Part shown: in pieces, positions 11,040-21,920 of the stretch | Layout of the letters: each line of letters opens with the position of its first letter | Position numbering within the stretch: position 1 is the stretch's first letter | Assembly: GCA_037043455.1 (NCBI GenBank) | Contig: JAWPHD010005115.1 | Coordinates: forward strand, 62,001-126,000 | Source: Cyrtodaria siliqua | Lineage: Eukaryota > Mollusca > Bivalvia > Adapedonta > Hiatellidae | Direction of reading: 5' to 3' | DNA: 64,000 bases | Notes under the pieces: generated by a model | Told to the model about the DNA's origin: nothing | Database searches by the model: none | What the model saw: the letters and a program-made list of their open reading frames with translations, nothing else | Position numbers and translations under genes: made by a program

Positions 11040-11345
11040 CATTTTGTCCCATTTCTATAGTTCAGTGGAATGAGCTACATAAAGACATTGCCATTAAGCA
11101 AGATTTGAATTCCTTCAAACTTGCTGTAAGCAGTGTCTTTCACACCAAGCCATAGGTCTTGAAATGTTGTTTTTATCCTGATTTTACCCTAACACTTTGA
11201 CTTTTAACCACCTATCACTGTTCTACCCTTACTCTTTCTTTTAATCTTTACTGTTTCTAATAACAGACACAGGCGCAACTGCTCAAAGTTACCCTCACAG
11301 TTACCCGTGAGGGTGTGCAGCAGGATTTATAGATTGATAGATACA
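11040..11345 (+). pseudogene. LINE reverse transcriptase C-terminal scrap
   Basis: Around 11060-11155 the plus strand reads VQWNELHKDIAIKQDLNSFK and onward to a stop. This is the W-N-x-L-P...FK pattern that closes CR1/Jockey-type RT proteins. A 3' UTR follows, ending near 11345 in a short GATTGATAGATA tail. The rest is lost by 5' truncation or decay. Confidence 0.55.
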
Positions 11346-11674
11346 TCAGGCATGAATACCACAGTGATTTACTTCCTGTATATCTCAATAGTCAGCCCTG
11401 GACCTACTGAACATAGAGATGGATATAAAATCATGGATATGTATGTAGGTCTATTGTAGAACGTATATGTATACGTATATATTTATATATAATATATGGA
11501 GTAATAAATACTTACAGGTTCATTTCAATGATCACAAACTTTCAAGTTGAGGCATTAAAATTCGATGTTTACATTTTTCAAATGGCGCGAATTCTGTCCG
11601 CGGAAAATTTTCGGTGTCATGTAATATTCACATGTCTGTAATATTCGGATATCGTCTTTATAGTCTTTACAATG

Positions 11675-11771
11675 GTTATTATATCTCGAGGATTCAGTGC
11701 AAAACTATTGTATCTACTTCTTTATTCATATGCAGTTACAATAGTTTTGCGCTGACCTCTCGATATAATGA
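11675..11771. repeat. Foldback element
   Basis: About 34-bp inverted arms (from 11677 and up to 11769; cores GCAAAACTATTGTA and TACAATAGTTTTGC) with a loop of about 25 bp. Probably a small MITE-like hairpin; no clear target duplication. Confidence 0.7.
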
Positions 11772-11989
11772 CATCTGTAATATTGTATGATAGTCGTAGC
11801 CTAGCGGCAATAGTCATGCTAGTATGCTTAAAAAGACTTCTACTTCTACTTCTACCACATAACTGGCTACCTTCAACAAGTTGAAGTTATTGCCAGTGGA
11901 GGAATGCTTTACATCGTAAGAAAAAGAAAAGAGTTTGAAATAAAAAGGTGGAAATATGTACAGTGATAAGTTAAAAAAAAAAAATGCAC
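11772..11989. other. Gene-free stretch
   Basis: No gene, only a short A-run near 11970-11985. Confidence 0.35.
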
Positions 11990-13549
11990 TTAAGGAGGTT
12001 TAGATACTTACTCCCTGGATAAAGAGTGTGGACAACTGAGTCTTGAAAGAATCAAGAGATCCAGCATTCACTATATCTAGTGGCAGGCGGTTCCAGTCTC
12101 GAATAGTATGAAGGAAGAAAGACCGTTTCGGTAATCGGAACAAGACGTTGGTATTTGGTAGGATTTTGGATGCATATTTCTAGAGAATCTATTGGGCGGA
12201 ATCAGTTGTGTGTGCTTGTCAATGGCTACTAGATCATTTTCGATCTTGTACATCATGGTAAGCCTGGCTTCCTTCCTGCGAATCTCAAGACTCTTCCATT
12301 CGAGGCCTTTTAGCATTTCCCCGACACTAGCGGTTCCTATATATGTTGGATACAAAGCGAGCAGCCCGTCTTTGCACCATCTCGATCTTGTTAATGTCCG
12401 TCTTTTCGTAAGGGTCCCATACTGAGCTCGCATACTCCAACGTTGGTCTGACTAGGGACTTGTATGCTTGTTCTTTCATTTGAGTGAAGCCAATGTTGAC
12501 ATTTCTTCTGACGAAACCGAGGGTCCTATTGGCTGTGTTGGTGATGTTGCCTATGTGTTCACCCCAGTCCATGCTTGAGTTGAATGTGCACCCAAGATAC
12601 TTTACATAGGGAACTTGCTTCAGGATCTGGTTGTGAATGACATAGTCATGTTTGATGGGTTGCTTCTTTCTTGTAATGGTACATTACACTTATCTGGACG
12701 AAAAGCCATCTTCCATCTTTGCTCCCAAGTTGCAAGCTTGTCCAAGTCCTTTTGTAGCGTTTGCCAGTCTTTTTCAGAGGAGACGGCAATGTATACGACA
12801 GTATCATCAGCAAACAATCGAACAGTAGAGTCGATTCCTGCCGGGATGTCGTTGATGTATATAGAACATGAAGAGGCTGGGTCCGAGAACTGATCCTTGG
12901 GGTAGTCCGGACTTCACACTGACTTGGTGTGATCGCTCCCCGTCAAGGACTACTGTCTGTGAGAGGTTGGTGAGGAATGCCTGAGTCCATTTATTGGTCT
13001 CACAGCTGACGCCATAGTTGTTTAGCTTTTGGATGAGCATTGAGTGACTAACCTTGTCGAAAGCCTTTGAAAAATCCATGACTAGCACATCAGTCTGTTT
13101 TCCCTGTGCCATGTTTGTTGTAATGTCATCGACAAATTGCAGTAATTGTGTCTCACAGGATCGTCCTTTCCTGAATCCATGCTGGATTGGGTACAGTATG
13201 TTGTGATTCTCACCATGCTTCATTATATGGCTTGTGACGATATGTTCCATGATCTTGCAGCAAACACAAGTCAGGGATATCGGTCTGTAATTCGTAGCGA
13301 CATACTTATGTCCTTTTTTATAAACAGGAGTGACATATGCTGTCTTCCAGATGTTCGGGATAATGCCAGATTAATAGGATTTCCTGAATATGATAGTAAG
13401 TATGGGGGCAATATCTGTAACCAGTTCTCGGAGGATCTTTGGTTTCATAGAATCTGGGCCTGCAACTTTGTGGGGGTTTAGTTGCCGGACAATTTTCTCT
13501 ACGCCATTACAGCTGATGTTAATGTCCGGTGCTGTCTGGTAATACAGTT
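11990..13549 (-). pseudogene. CR1/Jockey-like LINE reverse transcriptase, frameshifted
   Basis: Read on the minus strand from 13549 downward: NPHKVAGPDSMKPKIL (RT start), QHGFRKGRSCETQLL, VMDFSKAFDKVSHS (catalytic Asp), GLPQGSVLGPSLF, FADDTVVYIAV (catalytic DD), then RTLGFVRRNVNIGF, YASSVWDPYE, VQRRAARFV and a terminal RDWNRLPLDIV. These are the RT motifs in order for a CR1/Jockey-type LINE. The frame breaks several times (near 13370, 12810, 12620, 12340, 12130), so the copy is dead. Its upstream continuation lies beyond a hAT-like insertion at 14203-14286 (TPVFTEKTT). Confidence 0.85.
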
Positions 13550-14202
13550 CACTAGCGGATCCAGGGGGGCACCCGGCGCGCGCCACCCCCCTAAAAATTC
13601 CGGATCATACATGTATGTCCATGTTACTGTAGATAAAATATCAAACAATTTCGATGCACGCCCTCAGTATAAAAATTGTTTTCGCTCGCTTCGCTCGCTC
13701 GACGCATAATGACTAATGAGTGCTTTAATTAACACATTGTTAGAACCTTTTATTTGAAAACGGACTTTTTTTTATTCATACATGTATGTCCATGTTACGG
13801 TAGATAAAATATCAATCAATTTCGATGCACTCCCTCAGTATAATTTTTTTGTTCGACGCATAATGGCTAATGAGTGGTTTAATTAACACATTGTTTAATC
13901 GTTTTATTTGAAAATGGACTTTTTTTTTATTCATACATGTATGTCCATGTTACGGTAGATAAAATATCAAACAATTTCGATGCACGCCCTCAGTAAAAAA
14001 AAAATTCTCGCTCGCTTCGCTCCCTCAACACATAATGGCTAATGAGTGGTTTAATTAACACATTGTTAAATCCTTTTATTTGAAAACGGACTTTACTACC
14101 CTATCAATGCACTAACGCAACCGTTTTATGAGGCTCGAAACGGACCCGAAAATTGACCAAAATCTTACGCCCCCCTAAGCTGAAATCCTGGATCCGCCCC
14201 TG
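13550..14202. mobile_element. hAT-like nonautonomous element inside the LINE
   Basis: Inverted ends: the left begins CACTAGCGGATCCAGG and the right ends CCTGGATCCGCCCCTG. The right-end consensus CAGGGGCGGATCCAGG is typical of hAT-type MITEs; the left copy has 2-3 changes. It splits the minus-strand LINE RT. The inside is three tandem units (see 13606-14090) with no transposase. The 8-bp flanks match only about half, so a target duplication is not established. Confidence 0.65.
13606..14090 (+). repeat. Three tandem units of 155-171 bp
   Basis: Units start with CATACATGTATGTCCATG at 13606, 13777 and 13932. Each contains 'tttcgatgcac', a CTCGCTTCGCTC-type motif (units 1 and 3; lost in unit 2), 'taattaacacattgtt' and an A/T run. 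They form the core of the hAT-like element. Confidence 0.85.
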
Positions 14203-14286
14203 CTACTTGTCTATTAGGCATGTTGCATTGTGTTTTGAATTTCTCCTTTGTGACGGTTGTTTTCTCTGTGAAGACGGGTGTTGTTG
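14203..14286 (-). pseudogene. 5' continuation of the interrupted LINE RT
   Basis: The minus strand reads TPVFTEKTTVTKEKFKTQ, which resembles the linker before the RT domain (F-T-E-...) of the LINE at 11990-13549. The insertion at 13550-14202 separates the two pieces. A second LINE 3' end abuts at 14288. Confidence 0.5.
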
Positions 14287-14287
14287 T

Positions 14288-14885
14288 AAAATCAAATCAA
14301 ATATATTTTCAAATCATATATTTGTATTGGTCTAAATCCAATGACAGGATTGCCACCACATATACATTACAATTATATCAAATGCAGCATATCACATAAA
14401 CACATAAGTATGAAACATAATATTGTGTGAATTATACAGTTCTACTCAGTCTAAATACATAGATTTATATAGCCAGTGAAATATTTATTGTACAACAGTC
14501 GGCCCTTTTAGAGAATTTTCTCTTAGTTCATAAATTTTATAAATGTATGAAATACAAATGTTATTAATATCATAATCATTACTGCTCAAAACAAAATGAA
14601 ACTTGTCAATAATATTCATTTTACAAAAAGATGGGTAAATGTCAGATAACTCATCAAAGAGTGTTTGCCGTAAGGTGTTATATTTGATACATTTTACAAC
14701 AAAGTGAAATTCGTCCTCTATACCATCATTACATACTTTACAAATTCTGTCTGTAAAAGATGTTTTTGAATACCTCCCTTCTTCTACCTCCCTTCTTCTA
14801 CGTATAACTTATGTGAACTTATTCTTATTTTGACAAAGGCTGATATTTCCTTTCTATTATTTTTCACTTGTTAATAAATACTTTT
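14288..14885 (-). pseudogene. LINE 3' fragment with Cys-His motif
   Basis: The minus strand from about 14760 reads RICKVCNDGIEDEFHFVVKC, a Cys-x2-Cys...His...Cys motif near the end of many L1-like LINE proteins, then about 60 more residues to a stop near 14490. A UTR follows, ending at 14288 in a TTTGATTTGATTTT tail. Unlike the CR1/Jockey-like LINE next door, it is of the same broad type as the fragment at 54580-55640. Confidence 0.65.
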
Positions 14886-15151
14886 CAAGCTTATATGAAG
14901 TTTTTAAATGACGGTATGCACAACATCCTCATACGTTCAGACCTTCAAACTAATAAAAAAAAAGAGAGAGAAAAAACAGTAGAAGCCGGAAGTAAAAGGC
15001 AAACATATAGTATACTGGGAAACACTCGCAAACATTGGCATAACAAATGTTGACGCTTTTACCAAGGAATCCTGATTATGATTCATTTGCTCTTTAGTGA
15101 TTCTGTCTATATTCGTGTGTTCCGCGTTAGATAACATCTGTAATGTCAACG

Positions 15152-15376
15152 TTAATGTATTTGGCGGATGTTAAACATTGTTGCTCTATGTTTTGTATTA
15201 TGCAGGAACTGTGACGTGGTTATGTGTGTTTTAGATTTTGTGATGTGGATGACTTGGCACTTTGAGGGAATGAATTCCATATCCCACTTCGTTTCAAATT
15301 GTGCAAGTTTTGATAGATCGTTGTGTAGTGTTTCTGATATTTCTTCATGCGAGTTTATTACTGTTAATGGCAGTAT
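15152..15376 (-). pseudogene. LINE RT scrap (thumb region)
   Basis: The minus strand encodes ETLHNDLSKLAQFETKWD and then FIPSKCQVIHITKSK. This matches the segment just after FADD in CR1/Jockey-type RTs (compare LQKDLDKLATWEQRWKMAF in the LINE at 12.7 kb). Catalytic residues are absent. Confidence 0.65.
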
Positions 15377-15750
15377 TATCATTCTGGAAGTGACATCTAT
15401 TGGAAGGTTAGTTATATACTAGTATGCGAGAATAGAACTTTTACTGGGCCAAGAGCACTTCATAAGAAACAGGTATTAATGACCTGGATCCATTGACGAC
15501 AACCTGTGCGGTATTTAGTATTTTAATATTTAGTGTTTTAATACCCTACTTTTTAAACCAATGAGATGGATCAAAATTTCAAATACTGGTTAAATTTATT
15601 CATGAAGAATTTACTACCATCGCATTTCGCAGGTTAGAGCGTGACCTATATAAAGACTATGGGTGACACCTATAGTAAACACTATGTCGGATCGAGTCTA
15701 CGAAGAGAAACGTCGCTCCCTACCTTTCACTTGACCGCTTTTTACTTGAA

Positions 15751-16334
15751 ACCACGCAATCTCTACCCAGACACAGACCTAATAACAAATAGATTGGACA
15801 CTATGAAAATTGTGTAAATTTCAAGTGGCACAGTTCGAAAATTTCACAAAATATTTCCCAACTTTAAACACACATATCATGAAGAGTTTTATAGATACAA
15901 GTTTCATTCAAGCCAAATACGATCACAAATTTGATGGAAACTTTGACTATGTCAAAACATTGATTTTTAAGAGAAAAGCGAAAAATGATTTAAACATTTT
16001 TTTTATACAATTTCTTATTTTGAAAATAAACATAAATTATTATAATACCATTTTGCTATTTACTATGAATCTTTTGGATGTATTCTCATCAAAATCGGTG
16101 AGTAATTGAGAGAGAAGATAGAAGGAAAAGTTAAGGTGCCACGTGATATTTTGGTGACTTCATTGGTTAAGATAGGAAGTTTCGTATCTGTTTATTAATA
16201 TGTCTGTGACCCAGAGTACACTCATTCCTCATTTGACTCTGTCAACGTCAAAGGAAGTAGGGGGAACGGTTAGGTCACGTGATTATTCGAAAACATTATG
16301 ACGATGTTTATAATAAATCCGTTTGCGTGGTCTG
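15751..16334 (+). repeat. Dispersed repeat S, interrupted copy
   Basis: 15756-15771 plus 16209-16334 together match 5894-6028. The MITE at 15772-16208 splits it. Confidence 0.75.
15772..16208. mobile_element. MITE R, complete, with 7-bp target duplication
   Basis: 437 bp. Left end CACAGACCTAATAACAAATA; the right end in reverse reads CACAGACATATTAATAAACA (about 80% matched terminal repeats). ACCCAGA flanks both sides (15765-15771 and 16209-16215) and is single in the empty copy near 5901. The reading frame inside (15810-16109) is a chance frame. A second copy lies at 53183-54384. Superfamily not assigned. Confidence 0.8.
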
Positions 16335-16619
16335 CAAAGATAAAGTATAGACCTATATTAAATAATTTCAATTTTTATTTCTATGAGTTAATTTTATTTA
16401 GTAATTTTCTGCTTGAAATGTTTACATATACGTTTCGATTGAGGAGACCTAAGTACGTATTATTTTTGTAGTAAAATAGTCCCGATTAAAACTAAATTGT
16501 TTTCATGCATTATTTCAAATCTTTGCAACATCTAATATGCAGATATTCTGAAAATTATATTTACACAAGAAATAAATACGTTTCAGGCAAACATATTCCA
16601 ATTTAACAGGTGTTACCAA
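16335..16619. other. Gene-free stretch
   Basis: AT-rich sequence with no motif or reading frame I can support. Confidence 0.35.
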
Positions 16620-18240
16620 AATCTTGTAATTTAGTAGTTAGCAGAGATATATGTGAGTGCAAGGAACGATAACTCTGCGTGGAGATTGGAAACCACGCTG
16701 TAGTTCATAGATGATTCCTAGTTTATCGACGTGAAGACGATTGAAAAGGCAACAATATATTCTACATTTTTAAAGAGAGAATGAATGTCAGGGAGATAGG
16801 TCGATAGTTTCGGAGCTGGAGTTGTCACCTTATTTAAATGCATGACCTTTCCATACTAAGGTTAATTCTCCAGTTTTGACTGGTTGGTTTCTGGAAAAGT
16901 ATGTGTAGGTTTGAGAAATCTCTTTACTAAGAGTTTTGAGAATAAAGGGTTTCATTTGGTCGGGTCTGCAGATTTATGTGGATTTAGATTTGATAGCATT
17001 TTTTTTCTATTTTTCGATTTCATGGATTTAAGTGCTTCTGCGATTTGTTGACATCCGTCTCAGGACTACGTTCTGGAGTTTCATATTGTTTATGGATAAG
17101 CGTGACTTGGGATAAATACTGATTGAAATTGTTCGTTCAGTATTGTCTTGGTGGTAAACAAGTCTCGCATACCATAATTATGTGGAAGACATTTTATTTT
17201 AAATGTCAACCAATACAGTAACACAAAGACAAACCAAACACTAAGAAACGATACAGCCTATTAAAACACTCAAAACAAGACTCGATCAGTGTAGCTCCTC
17301 TAAAAAGAAACAACATCTGCCAGCTGCTTTTTTTTTTTGCCGCTTACCGTTCCAAGGCGGAAGCCCTCCTATTGTGAACCCTTTTTGTGTTTGAGATGTC
17401 TTATTTTGCCTTTTATTCCCCTTTAAAGTTGTTCTTTGTTTCTGTGCGTGAATGTTACTTTTCCTGGTCGTGTTTTGATATCTTTCTGATGATAATCTAG
17501 TATCATGGATGTCATCCTATTCCACTCGGCCTTTTTGTATTTAAGGATATCGATCTGTCTAGGTTTCTGAGGGTTTAGTTTGACAGAGACGTTGACATCT
17601 CTTTAGACAATGTCATGGTCGCTTAAGCCTGGTATAGCTGTGGTTTTGTTTATGAGTGTAGGATTGTTGGTGAGAAAGACATCTAGAATGTGTTACCCTT
17701 TTATGGGTGTTTTACCATTTGTTGTATGTTGTTGTGTCATTTAGCGCGTTGAAAATTTGGTGTTAACAGTCTGAAGAAAGGCACATACACCTTCTCTCAA
17801 TCTATATCGGGGTCGTTGAGATCATCTCCAGCCCATATGTTTATTATTTCTTTTGTGGCAAGCTCCATTTGCTGAATTCCAGTGACATGTGTTGTGTGGG
17901 GCTTGTTCATGTGGTTTGCAGTATGCTCCGATACTGAGCGATTTGCAGATCCTAACAGTTCTTGTTTGTATCCGCATGTTTTCACAATCTCTGATTTCTT
18001 CAGCTATTATCGACACCTAGACTGCGATACACAAATACGCCGCCCCATTTTGATCGGTTCAATCTCTGCTGAAAGGGGTGTAATCAAAGTTAGGATCAAA
18101 TGTCTCATTGTCGAAGTATTTAGGCTTAAGCGATGATTCAGTGCCTACTATAATGTTGAGTTGATCATTTGTTTTGTCTTATTACAGTACGTGAACATTT
18201 TGAATTCTGTGTTTGGCCTATTTGGTTATATAGTTGTAGC
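16620..18240 (-). pseudogene. Degenerate CR1/Jockey-like LINE (endonuclease and RT start)
   Basis: Minus strand. At 17985-17797 short frames recall an APE endonuclease: LSIGAYCKPHEQAP and NIWAGDDLNDPDID (compare the family's GGDFNLPDI). At 18070-18000 KWGGVFVYRS is also endonuclease-like. Near 16990-16930 NLNPHKSADPTK corresponds to NPHKVAGPDSMK of the 13 kb LINE. The copy is riddled with stops and a block at about 17160-17345 looks unrelated. Confidence 0.6.
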
Positions 18241-19250
18241 GAACTGTCTTCATCTCAACATACTCAGGATTAGTTCTATTTTTGATTATGTCTGAATGCA
18301 AGTATGATCTGATATAATGAGTACAAGGTGCCCCCATTGGAACGTGCTGTGGCATACATATGGATGTGGGTTTAAACCAAGTTCTATGGTGCACCCTATT
18401 GCCATCACAGTAAAACGGGACAGTATAAATAAAATATCCCCGTCGGGATATATCCTTTAACAACTTAGCACGATTATGCCATATAAGTATACACTGAACA
18501 AAATTGCTAAGTATCAACTTTTTATTTTTTAATATATTTTAGAATAGATATATGATAAGTATTTTGTTTTGACCCATAGTTTGTAAAACATTTATTTTTT
18601 GTTTAAATTATTACATCTTTTGAGAGTTACCCTCCCTTTATATGAAAACATGAAATGTACCGATAAAACACATAACATGAGTCAAAGATCGCTTAAAGAT
18701 ATAAAATTCTTAAAATTGGTATGAAATTAAAAAAAAAACATAAAAATTTGACCCATTTATCGCAGATTTTCCGTCTATAAAAAAATGAAATATGGATAAT
18801 CTTAAAAAAACCTCCCTTTACATTGAATATTGTTTGAAATTCAAGTAACTGTAATTCAGCGTTAACATTAAATATTTCGAAAATTTCTTTTGCAAACGCA
18901 TTTTTAGTGGTATTGCTAGTAAAACATGATGTCAAAATAATTTAAGCTGGCATATTTTAGAATTAGGAACATCGAAACCTTCACTAATTCGAAGTACTTA
19001 ATAAAATCCTATATACCCAGTTGTATAAGTGTTATAACTTATTTCTAAGAAAACATATCGACTTAAAAGTTTTAAAATATGTTCAAGCAAACTACACTCG
19101 TTATTTTGCAGTTTAACCGTATCTCTAATCAAGCTCAAAATACACAATGAGAATATTATTGGCATATTCTTAGGTTGATACTTAGCAATTTGGTTTAGTA
19201 TATAACAAAATTTAAAGATGATCTTGCATATAACATTTAATAAAAGCTAC
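18241..19250. other. Gene-free stretch
   Basis: About 1 kb of AT-rich sequence. The short reading frames on the minus strand (for example 18218-18517, 18693-18935) have no recognisable motif. Confidence 0.4.
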
Positions 19251-19290
19251 ACAAGCACGCACACACGCACACACACACATACAAACACAG
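19251..19290. repeat. CA-type microsatellite
   Basis: Imperfect (CA)n with CG interruptions. Confidence 0.8.
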
Positions 19291-19570
19291 ACAGCCTCAA
19301 AACTGATAGCTTCAAAACAAATACTCGGTGACTTGGTAGTTGAAGAGAATAAACCGTTCGACAAGTTGAAGACAAATATCCCTTTCAGGATTTTACTTAC
19401 TTGTCTTTCGGTACGATTAAACCCGATCATTTTCTGTCTTTATGGCAACGGCAGCCCTATGGAATAGCTTTTTAGTTATACAGAAGTTTAAGTCCTCGAA
19501 TCGATTAAAAACTCCATAGCAAAACGAATAAGTTGAGAAACATATACCCAGTAAGAAGTTGCTCGGTGAA

Positions 19571-19891
19571 TTGAATTGAATGTTGTTTAACGGCTCATCA
19601 ACACAGTATAGATTATTTAGAGCCGCCCCAGAGAGAGGGGAAGGATACATAGGAATCCGGGAACCTGCCCTACTCTTATTATCGAATAGATTCCAATGGT
19701 TCTTTAACGTGCTCGGAGGATAGACCGATACACGGGACCGCCCGGTTTACGTCCCCATCCGACGGACGAGGCTAAGGGAATGTGTCTTGCCCAAGAACAC
19801 ACCGACGGAACTCAGTGGCAACACGGAGGATTGAACCCAGGGCCTCCGGTAACAAAACCGCCGCGCTACCGACTGCGCCACGCCAGTCCTC
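19571..19891 (-). mobile_element. tRNA-derived SINE, complete, 14-bp target duplication
   Basis: Read on the minus strand: a tRNA-like head with A-box TGGCGCAGTCGGTAGCGCG (about 19862-19882) and B-box GGGTTCAATCC (about 19832-19842), a body with GGCTCTAAATAA and GAGCCGTTAAA, and a CATTCAATTCAA tail. AGTTGCTCGGTGAA flanks it at 19557-19570 and 19892-19905. The perfect duplication indicates a young insertion. Partial relatives: 41259-41402 and 36571-36825. Confidence 0.88.
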
Positions 19892-19905
19892 AGTTGCTCG
19901 GTGAA

Positions 19906-20689
19906 CTTCCCCGTCTAAGTTCGGATAATTATAAACAATGTCAACTTCTGTTGTCTTAGTGTTTGCAGGGAATGTGTTAAGAGGCGTGGTTTCGTAGAAG
20001 CGCGGGGGAAAAGAAGTGCAAGCACTACGTCAGTTAGAGGCTAAGAAGTGAAATTAACCCCGGTCAGTCGCTGCGCTCCTTCCCTTAGGGTTTCTTAATT
20101 GTTAAAATTTCACTTCATAAGTTAGACTAATAAATAAACGCTAAAAAAATGCGAAACAATTCTTTAATAAATGAGCACTCGTGTATAACATAAATTGTAA
20201 AAGAAAAACTAACCTTCAATAGTGGCGGCCTCATCCATTTCGATATTAGATTCGATTGTTCGAGTGTGCATTCACAGCGCAGCGATGCACGATCTTTCAG
20301 TTTTTCAAAACACCACAGGGTTTTGTATTTAAAGTCAGATATTGAAATAAAAGGTAGTACAATTTGAGTTTTCAGTACTACCATAGGTTTAAATACATTT
20401 ATTGGTGCGAAATAATCAACAGTTAGGAATATGTACTGCAATTTATTTTCGCTATTCGAATGTGCAAAAAATAAAAACAGAATGCCGCGACTTAATAAAA
20501 GAGCAAAATTGCCGTTTATCCCTTTAAATGTATCGCGCTGCGTAACCTAGGATAGCACACATTGCTCTCCCGCAATGAATATTCTTGTAAATAAGAGTTA
20601 ATTTTAGTTTCATTCATTATATTTAGACCATCTAAAATAGAAAAATATCAATGCTTTTCCACATCACAAAAAATAACATTAAGAATGAA
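19906..20689. other. Gene-free stretch
   Basis: No gene recognised. A weak inverted repeat (GAAGTGAAATT near 20046 and AATTTCACTTC near 20105) encloses a GC-richer patch. Confidence 0.4.
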
Positions 20690-20800
20690 ACTTTCTCACT
20701 TGACAATTCGAGCTACCAGTGGGATTCGAACCCGCAGGAGTGAAAGGCGAAAAAGTTTTAGACGCAGAGTCTTCACTATCCCGGATACGGCGGCAATTGT
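20690..20800 (-). mobile_element. tRNA-like SINE fragment, second family
   Basis: The reverse strand carries GCGGGTTCGAATCCCACTGG (B-box) about 50 nt after GACTCTGCGTCTAAAAC. The same B-box context recurs at 60310-60340 on the plus strand. Not a functional tRNA: arms do not pair and spacing is wrong. Confidence 0.6.
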
Positions 20801-21835
20801 AGGGTAAGACAAACGAGATAAAAGTATATTTATCACGTACTAAGGCGGATTCAGGTATAGGGCGGACCTGGCACCACACCCTCTAAAATCCCACAAGTAT
20901 ATTAACTGTTTTCCACTGTTAGTCCTCATTGGATTTACCATGAAATTATTCTGGAAAAATACAACAGAATTCACTAAACTTCATGCAGAAAAACATTGTA
21001 CGTCGAAGGATCCTCCGCTCCCCGACCTCCGCCCCTCCCACACACAAATGCTTAAACTAAAATCTTTGATCTGCATCTGATGTGTATCCTCCTCTGAAAA
21101 TGTTTTTAGTGATGAATTATTCAGGCAAGCCCCTTTAAAACTACAGTCGAATCTGGGTGGTTGCATCGAAGAGATCAGCCCCCAACATTTTCTCGTGCTT
21201 AGTATTTAGTCTGAAGTCATAGTCTTTATCGTAATTAGTTGTACAGGTCTACTAAAGGGAATGTAGCGACACAGCCAAACCATCTTTATTATTGAGAGTT
21301 CTGAAACAATTGAATAAGGGTGAACTAATTATCAAAATCGGGTGATAAACAAAGAAGATATCATCATTTGAAGTTTCTGTTGAAACGGATATGGAAGCGG
21401 CCATTTTGAGAGCTATGACATCACGGTTCTAAATGACCATATATGGAATATAAAAAATAGTTATTTTTTGTTAAAAATATCGGGGAGTAAGTAAAATATA
21501 CAGTTTATATAAGTTATTACCACCAGGGGCGTAGCGTCCAAAATCTCAATTACTGACGGGGGTAGGTGCGGGATAAACGCTCGTACGTGACTTCTGGTGC
21601 ATTTTAGGGTCAGGATGAAAGATTTAAATCCTGTCGAAAATACCATTATTCCTTAACATTTCATTCACCTTAGAACTGAAAATTATGGTATAATGATTTT
21701 TATTGCGTTTTTCGAGTATTTGTTGAGCCTTCGTTTGAAAAGTTTACTCACGTGAGTAAATGAGTATGGCACGCTACGCGTCTGACCACTCAACACTAGA
21801 AAAAGGTTTACTGGTTTCCCACAGAATAGAACAAA
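20801..21835. other. Gene-free stretch
   Basis: No supported gene. Short frames only. Confidence 0.35.
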
Positions 21836-21920
21836 ACAAAACAAAACAGAACACAGCATCACTTTATTAAACTCAAATCGTAAGCAGCTAGGTGATACAA
21901 GAATATACAATACAAACACT
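21836..21920 (-). mobile_element. LINE 3' tail remnant
   Basis: In reverse: TTGTATTGTATATTCTTGTA, then TTAATAAAGTGATGCTGTG and a (TTTTG)n tail. This is a LINE 3' end with no coding part. The palindrome-array element is inserted immediately beside it. Confidence 0.5.

Noticed and set aside
20690..20800. Functional tRNA gene
   Set aside because: B-box is good but the acceptor and anticodon arms do not pair and spacing is too long; the same fragment recurs at 60.3 kb, so it is a SINE piece.
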